Assembly (NCBI GenBank): GCA_035560555.1
Contig: DATMZF010000030.1
Location: forward strand, 1 to 64,000
Source of the DNA: UBA11090 sp035560555
GTDB taxonomy: Bacteria; Spirochaetota; Spirochaetia; Treponematales; Rectinemataceae
Reading direction: 5' to 3'
DNA: 64,000 bases
This document shows, one piece after another, positions 1 to 8,350 of this stretch (position 1 is the stretch's first letter; every line of letters starts with the position of its first letter). The position numbers and the translations under genes are program-made. A model generated the notes under the pieces. It was given only the letters and a program-made list of their open reading frames with translations, was not told where the DNA came from and did no database searches.

Positions 1-13
1 ATTATGCACATAC

Positions 14-41
14 ATTACATAATTATCTATACCATTATAAT
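14..41 (+). promoter_or_regulatory. Putative promoter of rocD
   Basis: ATTACA (14-19, four of six matches to the -35 consensus), a 16-base spacer, then a perfect TATAAT (36-41) in an AT-rich stretch that contrasts with the GC-rich surroundings. The leader to the start codon would be about 108 nt. No clear operator was recognised, although ATTATG (1-6) and CATAAT (18-23) form an inverted repeat. Confidence 0.5.
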
Positions 42-154
42 TTAGCATTTTTCCCCTCTGGCGCGGACAAGAATCCCAGTATACACTGTGGCAATCGCCA
101 TTCCCCTATCAACGCTACATCGACGAAAAGGCGAACAACCAAGGAGGTTCTTCC

Positions 155-1354
155 ATGAAGTCCCAGGACTACATCGCCCTGGACGCAACGTTCGGCGCGC
201 ATAACTACCATCCGCTCCCCGTCGTCATCGCAGAGGCAAAAGGTTGCAAGGTGAAAGACCCTGAAGGCAAGGTCTACTTCGATTTCCTGTCGGCCTATTC
301 GGCAGTCAATCAGGGGCATCTCCACCCGCGCATAATCGAGGCGGTCAAGGACCAGCTCGAGAAGGTCACCCTCACATCGAGGGCTTTCCACAACGACAAA
401 ATGGGCCTGTTCCTCAAGAAGCTCTGCGAATACACGGGCTATGAAGCCGCGCTCCCGATGAACACAGGCGCCGAAGCGGTGGAAACCGCCATCAAGGCGG
501 CCAGACGCTGGGGTGTCGAGGTCAGGGGTGTACCCAACGGCAAGCAGACGATTATTTGCGCTGAAGGCAATTTCCATGGAAGGACCTTGGCGGCCATCTC
601 CATGTCCATAGACCCCGAATCCCTCGTGAACTACGGGCCCTATGTGCCCGGATTCATCAAGGTACCCTACGCCGACGCCCAGGCCGTGGAGGACCGCATC
701 GACGAGAATACCGTCGCCGTCATGGTCGAACCCATACAGGGCGAAGCCGGCGTCGTTGTCCCGCCGGAGGGCTATCTCGCCCGCCTCAGGAAAATTTGCG
801 ACAAGCATGGCGTTCTTCTCATCCTCGATGAAATCCAGACCGGTTTCTGCAGGTCGGGCAAGCGCTTCGCGTGGCAGCATGAGAACGCGCGTCCCGATAT
901 CATGTGCCTCGGCAAGGCTCTTGGCGGCGGCATCATGCCTATCTCCGCCATCGTGGCCGACAAGGAGGTGATGGACGTATTCACGCCCGGTACGCATGGT
1001 TCCACCTTCGGCGGGAACCCCCTCGCCTGCGCCGTGGGAATCGCGGCCATCGAAGTGCTCGAGGACGAGAGACTCGAGGAGAACGCCGAACGCCTCGGCG
1101 AGCTATTCCGGAAGGAAGTGGCCGCCATCCCCTGCGCGAAGATGAAGCTAGTGCGCGGCAAAGGCCTCCTGAACGCCGTCGTCTTCGAGGAAGGGTTCCA
1201 GGCATGGGATGTCTGCATCGCGCTTAAGGACGAAGGACTTCTCGCAAAGCAAACCCACGGCAACATCATCCGCTTCGCCCCGCCCCTCGTCATCACCGAG
1301 AAGGAACTCCGCGAGGCCATCGCGATCATCGCCCTGGTTTTCAAGAAGCTCTGA
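155..1354 (+). CDS. rocD: Ornithine--oxo-acid aminotransferase
   Basis: PLP-dependent class III aminotransferase, 399 residues, the usual length for ornithine delta-aminotransferase, which converts ornithine and 2-oxoglutarate to glutamate semialdehyde and glutamate. The N-terminus (YHPLPVV, then FDFLSAYSAVNQGH) is typical of the family. The cofactor-binding aspartate lies in LDEIQTGFCR and the Schiff-base lysine is K254 in CLGKALGGG. A strong AAGGAGG lies 8 bases before the ATG. It is monocistronic, with its own promoter and a hairpin downstream. Substrate is inferred from similarity to RocD rather than to acetylornithine or GABA aminotransferases. The pathway link to the carbamoyltransferase-like gene at 40.8-41.8 kb is only suggestive. 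Confidence 0.92.
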   Translation: MKSQDYIALDATFGAHNYHPLPVVIAEAKGCKVKDPEGKVYFDFLSAYSAVNQGHLHPRIIEAVKDQLEKVTLTSRAFHNDKMGLFLKKLCEYTGYEAALPMNTGAEAVETAIKAARRWGVEVRGVPNGKQTIICAEGNFHGRTLAAISMSIDPESLVNYGPYVPGFIKVPYADAQAVEDRIDENTVAVMVEPIQGEAGVVVPPEGYLARLRKICDKHGVLLILDEIQTGFCRSGKRFAWQHENARPDIMCLGKALGGGIMPISAIVADKEVMDVFTPGTHGSTFGGNPLACAVGIAAIEVLEDERLEENAERLGELFRKEVAAIPCAKMKLVRGKGLLNAVVFEEGFQAWDVCIALKDEGLLAKQTHGNIIRFAPPLVITEKELREAIAIIALVFKKL

Positions 1355-1388
1355 TTCTTTTTTGGCAAGACGTATTTCTATGCAATGA

Positions 1389-1420
1389 AGAGCGCCCGGG
1401 GCCACGTCTTCGGGCGCTCT
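1389..1420. terminator. Hairpin between convergent genes
   Basis: Ten-base perfect stem AGAGCGCCCG / CGGGCGCTCT with a 12-base loop, between rocD and the convergent sensor kinase gene. Only a short T run follows on either strand, so it may be a weak bidirectional terminator. Confidence 0.6.
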
Positions 1421-1442
1421 TTCAATGATGGGACTCGCTCGC

Positions 1443-2945
1443 CTACGCTTGGGTCGACGTCCTTTCTTCCTTCAGCGCGATGGTGAAGACTGCCCCGCCG
1501 CCCTGGTCCCCGCCCTCGTAGGCCAGGCTTCCGCCAAAGGACTCGACGAAGCGCTTGGAAAGGGCGAGACCAATGCCGCTGCCTTTTTCTTTTGTCGTAA
1601 AGAAAGGATCGAACATGCGGGTCCGCGCTTCCGGAGACACGCCCTCGCCCGAATCCACGACGGCTATCACCCAGCTGTTTTCCCTGCGAAATAGGCTCAC
1701 CACAATTCTCCTGTGCCCGATAGGGAGCGCTTCCACCGCCTCGATGGCGTTTCGCAGAATATTATCGAGAGCCGTGATGAGTTTTTCGGCGTCGGCGAGC
1801 ACCATCGCGCTGCCCTCGGCAGGAATCTCGGGAACGAGTTCTATATCAGAGTCCGCGAGGTCGCGATAGCGGCCACAATAAGTCCTCAGGAAGGGAATGA
1901 GATCGATAGGGGCGAGGCGAGCGGGTCGCGATTTCAGAAACTCCCTGATCCTGTCGGCCAGACCCGAAAGTCTCAGTATCTCGCCCTCGATTATATCAGC
2001 CGATTGCGTCAGCTGGCTCGCGCGCTGCGTCGGATCCGAGTCTGAGCCCTCGTCGGGACGAGAGGCGGCGCGCCGTATTCTGGAAGTCTGTATGCGCATT
2101 ATCCCGAGGGGATTCTTTATTTCGTGGACGAGTGTCCTCGCCGCCTCGCCGAGCTGCACCAGCTCCCTCGTTTCGGCTTCGCGGCTCATCAGCTCCTCGT
2201 TGTGCCTGAAGACAAAAAAGAGGACGATGTAGAGACCGAGGAGAGCGATCGTGATCAGCGCCGCCACGAGGAAGAACTGGACGCGTTCCCTGTTCAGACC
2301 GCTCACCGAATATTCCATCCAGATGAGATACGCGCCGGCGAGCCCGTTCTGCGCGGGCTGCGTGATCTGCGCCGGCGGCGCCGACGGCGCGACCCGATCC
2401 TGGAGGCCGTCCTGGGTTTGGGGCGCGGACTGGGCTGGGGGAGGCGGGGTTTCAGGCGCTGCCGGCGGCTGGTTCTGTCGCCCCCTTCCCATGCCCATCC
2501 CCGACCCGCCGCCCAATCCCATCATCCTCGAGGAAGCCTGAAGGCCGGAATAGCGAAGGAGCCGCAGAGACTTCTTGTCAGCTGAAAAAGTGACGGAAAC
2601 CCCGCCGGGCAGATCCCCGCCGCGGTTATCGCGGTTTCTCGCCGCGAGCAGATCCCTGAGCAACACGGTCTCCGGCGCCGAACCATAGCGCATGAACGAG
2701 CTGCCGTCGATTCGATAGAAGCCAAACCCCAGGATCAGCTCGTCACCTTCGGGGGTGAAGGACCGGTCCTGCCTGTATTCGTCGACGACGGCGCTCGAAG
2801 CCCTGAACGCCTCATATTCCAGGAGAAGATCCTTGCGCTCGGCTTCCCTGACCATGGTGATCCAGAGCAGGCCCACCGCGCTGAGGAGGACGAAGGTGGA
2901 TGCGACGAGGAGAACGCGCGCCGATTTATTCTTGACGGTCTTCAT
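1443..2945 (-). CDS. Membrane sensor histidine kinase (orphan)
   Basis: About 500 residues from the ATG chosen here. The longer frame to 3062 would run into the start of the divergent gene. Membrane segments at about 9-31 and 223-246 bracket an extracytoplasmic sensor region that ends in a Gly/Met-rich then Pro/Gln/Ala-rich stretch (about 143-200). The cytoplasmic part has no clear HAMP domain. It has an H-box HEIKNPLG (phosphorylated His about 274), an N-box NILRNAIEA, a G1 box DSGEGV, an F-box FDPFFTTK and a G2 box GSGIGLAL, so autophosphorylation is expected. No response regulator is adjacent, so the partner is unknown. No good Shine-Dalgarno precedes the chosen start. Confidence 0.85.
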   Translation of the reverse strand: MKTVKNKSARVLLVASTFVLLSAVGLLWITMVREAERKDLLLEYEAFRASSAVVDEYRQDRSFTPEGDELILGFGFYRIDGSSFMRYGSAPETVLLRDLLAARNRDNRGGDLPGGVSVTFSADKKSLRLLRYSGLQASSRMMGLGGGSGMGMGRGRQNQPPAAPETPPPPAQSAPQTQDGLQDRVAPSAPPAQITQPAQNGLAGAYLIWMEYSVSGLNRERVQFFLVAALITIALLGLYIVLFFVFRHNEELMSREAETRELVQLGEAARTLVHEIKNPLGIMRIQTSRIRRAASRPDEGSDSDPTQRASQLTQSADIIEGEILRLSGLADRIREFLKSRPARLAPIDLIPFLRTYCGRYRDLADSDIELVPEIPAEGSAMVLADAEKLITALDNILRNAIEAVEALPIGHRRIVVSLFRRENSWVIAVVDSGEGVSPEARTRMFDPFFTTKEKGSGIGLALSKRFVESFGGSLAYEGGDQGGGAVFTIALKEERTSTQA

Positions 2946-3044
2946 GATAGAATGCGCAATGATATCACGCCTTCCGGGCAACCGCCATACCGCCACGCTT
3001 GTCTCCCCCGCGCGCGACATGTTACAACAAGCCTGGTTTAGCAC

Positions 3045-4673
3045 ATGAAAAGAGTCATCCAAGCCATACTCATCCTCGCCTTCATCCTCGTCTTTGGCCT
3101 TTTTATCTTTTTTTTCGCGAAGATGAGGCAGGAAAACCTGGCGGCGAGCCTCCCCGTCGCGGGAAGAGTCGTGGACATCGGAACTCTGTCGGAAAAGCCA
3201 GAAAGGGCTGACGGCGATACAGCGGCCGCCCAGCGGTCCAAGATCAACCCTGAGTGGGGAGAGACCTTTCTCGACGCGATCGATATGAACCTGGACAACG
3301 ACGAAGACCTGGAGCAGGTTCTCATCGTGAAGCCATCCGGCGCGGAAAAAGGAAGAATCTCCATCGTGATCGCCGATTTTCAGCCCGCCACAAGCGGCTA
3401 TTTCAGGCTCTGGAAAGGCGAGACCCTCGCCACGAAGCCGAACGCCTTCGTCGTTCAGCCGAGGGATCTCCTGGCCGATGGGAGCGTCGATCTCCTTTGC
3501 TACGGCATCGATGAGGGGAACAAACAGACACTCACGATATTCAAGCGCATCTCCCCATATTCCAGTTCATACTACACCGCCTTTTCGGCTTCCGGCCTGT
3601 CCATCGGAATCGAAGATCCCGCGGACAGGGAAGAGATTGCGGGCGTCCCCATGGCCGACAAACCGCTTTCCCCTCCCGGGGCGCTGAGGGCGGTTTCGAT
3701 CAATGTGTTCGAAGAAGCCCGGGGTGGATCTTCCCCCCTCGACGAGAAAAAAATCACCTATTCCTGGGATCCGGCGCGCAAACTATTCGAGCGTGGGGGG
3801 GAATCCTTCGTTCCGGGAGCTAGCGTCGAAAAGCTGTTCATTGACAAGATCATCACCGGACGAGCCGAGGATTTCGACGACTACCTGAAGGGGCTATGGG
3901 TGAAGGAAGACGGGACGGAGGGCTTTCACACCTATGTCGACTTCGATCCCGAAGGAAGAAAAATCTCCATCCACAGCGAGCAAGAACAGCAGCAGTGGGA
4001 TTGGGGCAGGTCCACGCCGGGGTTCGCCGGAATCTACGCCCCCATCTCCAACAGCGCCGTTCCCGAAATGCTACGTCTTCTCGGCATCGACCTCGTGGGC
4101 ATGGATAGGGTGAGGATCAGGGCTACGACACAGCAGATCGTCAAATTCGCGATGAAGGAAGACTGGAACGGCGTCTACAGGCGCCCGACGAACGACAGCG
4201 CGGCCGCCAGCGCGAGCGGGTTCGGGAAAATATCGGCTGGAGACAGGTTCGGCGTGGATATCGATGGAAGCGGGGCTTCGTTGAGTCTCAAGCTCGAGGA
4301 TTTCAATGGATCCTACGCTTCGGATACGGGCGTGAGGCTCGATCTGGCCGAGGGAAAATTCAGCATGGACTGGGGAGAAATCGCTTCGCGAGACCTGCCT
4401 TCGCGCGGCGTATCCTCGCGCGGCGTATCCTCGCGCGGCGTATCCTCGCGAGGATTCTTCTCCCTCTTCGATGCGGGCGACGCGGTCATTCTGGATTTGA
4501 GCCTCATCGATGAAGAATCCATCCCTTCCGGCAGGCTCAGCTTTATCGTCGGGGTCAGACCCGGAAAAAACGATGAAATAAGCGCGCTCATCCTTCAGCC
4601 GGCGCGCGTCCTCGCTGACGGCGTCGAGAGGCTCTACGAACCCGATCTTTCGCTCGAGAAACTCGACAATTAA
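3045..4673 (+). CDS. Membrane-anchored protein, possible pallilysin-like domain
   Basis: 542 residues with one N-terminal hydrophobic segment (about 5-27) and a large extracytoplasmic part, so a membrane-anchored periplasmic or surface protein. The middle (about residues 275-385) runs GLW, a FDPEGRKI strand, then WNGVY. From memory this order resembles the lipocalin-type core of treponemal pallilysin/Tp0751 (GLW, FDREHAEI, WDGQY). That is a remote, unchecked resemblance. I see no HEXXH metalloprotease motif. Residues about 453-470 contain a short SRGV tandem repeat. The stop codon overlaps the stop of the convergent SPOR gene. No Shine-Dalgarno precedes the ATG. Otherwise unrecognised. Confidence 0.6.
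   Translation: MKRVIQAILILAFILVFGLFIFFFAKMRQENLAASLPVAGRVVDIGTLSEKPERADGDTAAAQRSKINPEWGETFLDAIDMNLDNDEDLEQVLIVKPSGAEKGRISIVIADFQPATSGYFRLWKGETLATKPNAFVVQPRDLLADGSVDLLCYGIDEGNKQTLTIFKRISPYSSSYYTAFSASGLSIGIEDPADREEIAGVPMADKPLSPPGALRAVSINVFEEARGGSSPLDEKKITYSWDPARKLFERGGESFVPGASVEKLFIDKIITGRAEDFDDYLKGLWVKEDGTEGFHTYVDFDPEGRKISIHSEQEQQQWDWGRSTPGFAGIYAPISNSAVPEMLRLLGIDLVGMDRVRIRATTQQIVKFAMKEDWNGVYRRPTNDSAAASASGFGKISAGDRFGVDIDGSGASLSLKLEDFNGSYASDTGVRLDLAEGKFSMDWGEIASRDLPSRGVSSRGVSSRGVSSRGFFSLFDAGDAVILDLSLIDEESIPSGRLSFIVGVRPGKNDEISALILQPARVLADGVERLYEPDLSLEKLDN
4401..4450 (+). repeat. 15-bp tandem repeat inside a gene
   Basis: Three perfect copies of a 15-bp unit (TCGCGCGGCGTATCC) at 4401-4415, 4416-4430 and 4431-4445, plus a partial fourth. 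They encode repeated SRGVS in the anchored protein. Because the unit is a multiple of three, copy-number change would not shift the frame. Confidence 0.9.
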
Positions 4674-5788
4674 GGCAGGAGATAAGACTCGTAGCCCAAA
4701 TCCTTGAGTTTGGCCTGCGTCTTGGACCAATCCCCCGACGCGTCCACGATCACCGCCCAGCGCAGCTCGCCTTCCTTGGATTTCTGTCCCTCCGTCTTCG
4801 CGGAAAATCCCAACGCGACGAGCCTCGTCGTCAGCGCGGTGGCGTTTTCCTTGCGGGAAAACCACCCGACCTGCAACTGGGAGGGTGAATCGTCGGATTC
4901 GGAGGCTTGCGCCTTCGGCGCGGCTGGCTTGGCCAGGCTGCGATCCTCCCCCAAGGAAGCCGCACAGGGCGCGAGGGGCACCGTCAAAAGCCAGGAAGCG
5001 GGCTTGGCTAGCGCTTCCTTTCGGGTGAGCGCTCGCTCGAGGGAGCCGGGGAATTCGGTTTCGAGTCTGGCTTCCACGCTCCTGAGATCAAACCCCTGGG
5101 TGGAAACCTTGAAATCGGCGAACTCGGGCGAACCCGCCGCCAGCCAGACAAGGAATAGAGCTTCCCGCCTCGTGCCCGGATCATTGTTTTCCGCGGCGAG
5201 GGGCCGCGACAACATGAAAGCCTTTTCCGGCTCCCCTTCGAGCGTATAGAGCCAGGAGAGAGCCAGGTGACGAGCCTGTTCGAGGGATTTCCCTCCGGCG
5301 CTGTCGGGGACAAGATCCAGCTGACTCTTGGCGGCCGCGGTATTTCCGGAAGCCAAATAGCAGCGCGCGGCCTTGAGGTTCAGGTCGGGTCGGCTTCCCG
5401 CGCCGGCGGCCGAAGCGCCCGAGGGAACGGCGGATCCCTGCGAGAACATGAGCGCGGCGTCTTCGTAGCGTCCCGCCAGCAGGGCTATGCCGCCTCCGAA
5501 GGCGGCGAGATCGGCGCGCTGAGACACCGGAGCCTTGGGCAGGGATTCCGCGCACAGGAGGACGGCCTCGTGGAGGGGCAGCGCGAGCGCGTAGGATTCC
5601 ACGTAGTTTTTAAAGAAGTCGGTGCCGGCCATCTTGGCGACGGCGCTCCTGGCGGCGGCCAAGGTCGGTGTGCCAGTTATCTTGGGCGTCGACGGCGCGG
5701 TCGGGGTCGAGGCAGGTTTGGCGGTCTGGCTGAAGACCGAAGAAGCCAAAACAATGAGGAAGAACAGCGTCATCGATCTTCTATTCAT
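4670..5788 (-). CDS. Secreted SPOR-domain protein
   Basis: 372 residues. An N-terminal signal peptide (hydrophobic LFFLIVLASSVFS, then Gln) is followed by a Thr/Pro/Ala-rich linker. An alpha-helical region of TPR-like character follows (about 60-240). The C-terminal 70 residues have a SPOR pattern: LQVGWFSRKENA, LVALGF, WAVIVD and KDLGYESY. SPOR domains bind denuded septal peptidoglycan, so a role at the division site or cell wall is likely. Its start overlaps the end of miaB by 8 bases, so it is probably translated from the same mRNA. Its stop overlaps that of the convergent gene by two bases. Confidence 0.75.
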   Translation of the reverse strand: MNRRSMTLFFLIVLASSVFSQTAKPASTPTAPSTPKITGTPTLAAARSAVAKMAGTDFFKNYVESYALALPLHEAVLLCAESLPKAPVSQRADLAAFGGGIALLAGRYEDAALMFSQGSAVPSGASAAGAGSRPDLNLKAARCYLASGNTAAAKSQLDLVPDSAGGKSLEQARHLALSWLYTLEGEPEKAFMLSRPLAAENNDPGTRREALFLVWLAAGSPEFADFKVSTQGFDLRSVEARLETEFPGSLERALTRKEALAKPASWLLTVPLAPCAASLGEDRSLAKPAAPKAQASESDDSPSQLQVGWFSRKENATALTTRLVALGFSAKTEGQKSKEGELRWAVIVDASGDWSKTQAKLKDLGYESYLLP

Positions 5789-7160
5789 GCACCTCTTCCG
5801 CCCTGAACGTGTTGCCCGATTTCGCGGACAGCCTCACGCGCGCGAATTGACCTATTCGGGAGGGATCGGCGACGAAGACGACCATTTCGTCCCGCGCCGT
5901 CCTCGCGAGCATCTCCTTCGGGGAACGCCTGGACTTGTCCTCGATGAGGACCTCGTCCACGGCCCCCAGCCTCTCCAGCATGAGCTCAGCGCTGATTTCC
6001 TTCTGGAGGGCGATGACCCGCGCGAGCCTCGCTTTCTTGACCTTGTCGGGAACCCTGTCTGGCAATTTCACCGCCGGTGTGCCCTCCCGTGGGTTGAAAT
6101 GATACATGAAAGAGAAAGCGAAACGCACTTTCCGCATCACATCGAGGGTTTCCTCCAACTCTTCCTCCGTCTCCCCGGGAAAGCCCACGAGGATATCGGT
6201 CGAAAGCGAAAGACCGGGAATGGCGGCCCTCATCGTGTCGACAAGGCCAAGAAAGTATTCCTTCGTATATTTTCGGTTCATCAGGGCGAGAACTCGATCG
6301 GAACCGGACTGAATGCAGAGGTGGATATGCCGGCAGAAAATGGGTTCCTCGGCGATTACCTGGACGAGCTCGGCCGAAAGGTCCTTGGGGTGGCTGGTGA
6401 GAAAACGAATCCAGCCGATGCCGGCCGCGTCCCTCGCGCCGGTCGAGCCGATTGTGCCGGTCGCGCCGACGTCGCCAGCCGGCCATCTCTTTTCGCGCAG
6501 GTGAGCCGCGAGCATCCTGAGCAGGCCAGGGAAATTGATGACGCCTTCCTCGCCCGCCCAGCTATAGGAATTGACGTTCTGCCCCAGAAGGGTCACTTCG
6601 CGCACGCCGTTCGCCTCGAGACTGTCCAGCTCAGCCAGGATATCCTCAGGCGAACGCGAGACCTCCCTTCCCCGAACATAGGGCACGATGCAGTAGCTGC
6701 AGAAATTGTTGCAGCCATGCATGATGGGCACGAAAGCGCGGAAAGCGCCCGGTTCGAGATGTGTCCTCGAGAAGACATAGGAAGGCGATTCATCGGCGAG
6801 GTTGTAGTGCGTGCCCGCCGCGATCTGGTCCAGCACGAGGCCGAAGGACTGTTTCTGGAAGGTGCCCAGCACATAGTCGATTTCGGGCGCGCGCTTCCTC
6901 ATCTCATCGCGATACTGCTCGGCCATGCAGCCCACCACCACGATGGCGAAGTTCCTCTTGCGCTTTTCGGCGGCGAAGAGGGAAATCCTGGCCCAGGCGC
7001 GGTTTTCCGCCGTGGCCCGAACGGTGCAGGTGTTGATCAGCACGAGATCGGCGTCTTCTTTGGGCCCGTCCCGCCAGCCGCGCTCGCGCAGCATCGTCTC
7101 CAAGGCCGCGGACTCGGCCTTGTTCATCTCGCAGCCGTATGTTTCGAGGTAATAGTTCAT
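5781..7160 (-). CDS. miaB: tRNA-2-methylthio-N6-dimethylallyladenosine synthase MiaB
   Basis: Radical-SAM methylthiotransferase, 459 residues, which adds the 2-methylthio group to i6A37 of tRNAs reading UNN codons. The N-terminal MTTase domain begins MNYYLETYGCEMN, with further cysteines at NTCTVR and VVGCMAEQ that bind the auxiliary cluster. The radical-SAM cluster motif is CNNFCSYC. A TRAM domain closes the protein (DEVLIED, then GQFARVRL). An unusual Gly/Thr/Ala-rich insertion (GATGTIGSTGA) of roughly 20 residues sits before the RFLTSHP strand. It lies 14 bases behind the small membrane protein gene. No strong Shine-Dalgarno is visible, so translational coupling is likely. Confidence 0.93.
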   Translation of the reverse strand: MNYYLETYGCEMNKAESAALETMLRERGWRDGPKEDADLVLINTCTVRATAENRAWARISLFAAEKRKRNFAIVVVGCMAEQYRDEMRKRAPEIDYVLGTFQKQSFGLVLDQIAAGTHYNLADESPSYVFSRTHLEPGAFRAFVPIMHGCNNFCSYCIVPYVRGREVSRSPEDILAELDSLEANGVREVTLLGQNVNSYSWAGEEGVINFPGLLRMLAAHLREKRWPAGDVGATGTIGSTGARDAAGIGWIRFLTSHPKDLSAELVQVIAEEPIFCRHIHLCIQSGSDRVLALMNRKYTKEYFLGLVDTMRAAIPGLSLSTDILVGFPGETEEELEETLDVMRKVRFAFSFMYHFNPREGTPAVKLPDRVPDKVKKARLARVIALQKEISAELMLERLGAVDEVLIEDKSRRSPKEMLARTARDEMVVFVADPSRIGQFARVRLSAKSGNTFRAEEVHE

Positions 7161-7174
7161 TGAATGGATATCCG

Positions 7175-7531
7175 TCAGTTCTTTTTTCGAAGCCCCGCCA
7201 GGAAGCCCCCGATATTCGCGAGACCGTAGATGAGGAGGCCGATGCCGCCCAGGCTGAGGAGGCTGTGGGCGATGCCGGGCAGGAACATCGTCGTCAGGCC
7301 GGCGATGCCTGCCACCGTGAAAACGGTCCCCGACACCTTGTCGGTCTTGGTCTTGCCGAGGATGCCCACGGCGCCGAGGAGGAGCATGCCGGCGGAGAGA
7401 ACCCAGCCCAGAACGGGTACGCCGAGGAGGGCGTTGATGCCGAGAAGCCCGACGCCCGCCCCGGCCGACATAATGCCTTTCGTGCCTTTTTCGCTCAGGT
7501 CTTTCTGCTCAACGGGATACTTGTCGGACAT
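7175..7531 (-). CDS. Small hydrophobic membrane protein, unknown
   Basis: 118 residues with a short charged N-terminus, then about three or four hydrophobic segments rich in Gly, Leu and Ala, and a C-terminal RKKN. I do not recognise a family. AAGGAG precedes the ATG at good spacing. It lies 14 bases behind folE2 and 14 bases before miaB, so it belongs to the same operon. The cluster gives no clear clue to function. Confidence 0.7.
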   Translation of the reverse strand: MSDKYPVEQKDLSEKGTKGIMSAGAGVGLLGINALLGVPVLGWVLSAGMLLLGAVGILGKTKTDKVSGTVFTVAGIAGLTTMFLPGIAHSLLSLGGIGLLIYGLANIGGFLAGLRKKN

Positions 7532-7545
7532 TGCTGCGCTCCTTT

Positions 7546-8313
7546 TCAGTTTTTTTCCACAAAGGCATAGGCGGAATGATTATGTATGCTCTCGAAGTTT
7601 TCGGCTTCGACGGAAAATCTCGGGAATTTCCCCAGCGCCTCTACCTTCAAATATACTTCCCTCACGAGGTCTTCGACAAACCGCGGGCGATCGTACGAGC
7701 GTTCGGTGACATATTTTTCGTCCTCGCGCTTGAGAAGGGTGTAGAGCTCGCTCGACGCCGACTCCTCCACTACCCTTATCATGTCCTCGAACCAGAAAAA
7801 CGGCCCCAGGGCGACCTTCAAGGTCACGAGTCCCCTCTGGTTGTGCGCCCCCTGGCTGGATATGGCCTTCGAGCAGGGACAGACAGTCTGCACGGGAACG
7901 GTCACGCCGGCGATGAAAGAATGGCCGGCCACCGATACCTTTCCTTCGTAGGAACAGTCGTAGCTCATTATCGAAGTCTGGCCCGAAACGGGAGCAGCCT
8001 TTTGGATGAAATAAGGAAAGTGGATGTCGGAATAGGCAGTCTCGGCTTCGAGCTCGGCGCGTATTTTCTGGAGCATCCCGAGGAAATTGGGCATCGATAG
8101 GTCCGAACGGAATTCTTCAAACACTTCGATGAAGCGGCTCATGTGCGTGCCCTTGAACTCGTGGGGAAGGTCGGCGTAAAGATTGACGACGGCCGTGGTG
8201 TGCTGGATTTGGGCGGTTTTGTCCCTAAGCGTTATGGGATAGCGCACGCCCTTCACCCCCACTTTCTGGATGGGTATGCGGCGCTCATCTTTCATGGATT
8301 GAACATCGACCAT
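7546..8313 (-). CDS. folE2: GTP cyclohydrolase FolE2
   Basis: 255 residues. This is the type IB (COG1469) enzyme that makes 7,8-dihydroneopterin triphosphate from GTP for folate or queuosine-type pathways. Family landmarks are DVQS...RIPIQKVGVKG near the start, FKGTHMSRF, and the metal-site cysteine in VCPCSKAIS followed by GAHNQRG. FolE2 can work with metals other than zinc, which is known from other bacteria. The ATG at 8313 has GAGG just upstream. An in-frame GTG two codons earlier is possible. It is 37 bases downstream of folD in the same operon, consistent with folate metabolism. Confidence 0.92.
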   Translation of the reverse strand: MVDVQSMKDERRIPIQKVGVKGVRYPITLRDKTAQIQHTTAVVNLYADLPHEFKGTHMSRFIEVFEEFRSDLSMPNFLGMLQKIRAELEAETAYSDIHFPYFIQKAAPVSGQTSIMSYDCSYEGKVSVAGHSFIAGVTVPVQTVCPCSKAISSQGAHNQRGLVTLKVALGPFFWFEDMIRVVEESASSELYTLLKREDEKYVTERSYDRPRFVEDLVREVYLKVEALGKFPRFSVEAENFESIHNHSAYAFVEKN

Positions 8314-8350
8314 CTGCACCTCGACCTTCGGACTATCGCTCTTCCGATTT

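Noticed and set aside
1..26. ARG box (ArgR operator) upstream of rocD
   Set aside because: The ATTATG/CATAAT inverted repeat is AT-rich but does not match the 18-bp ARG box pattern, and no argR is in the window.
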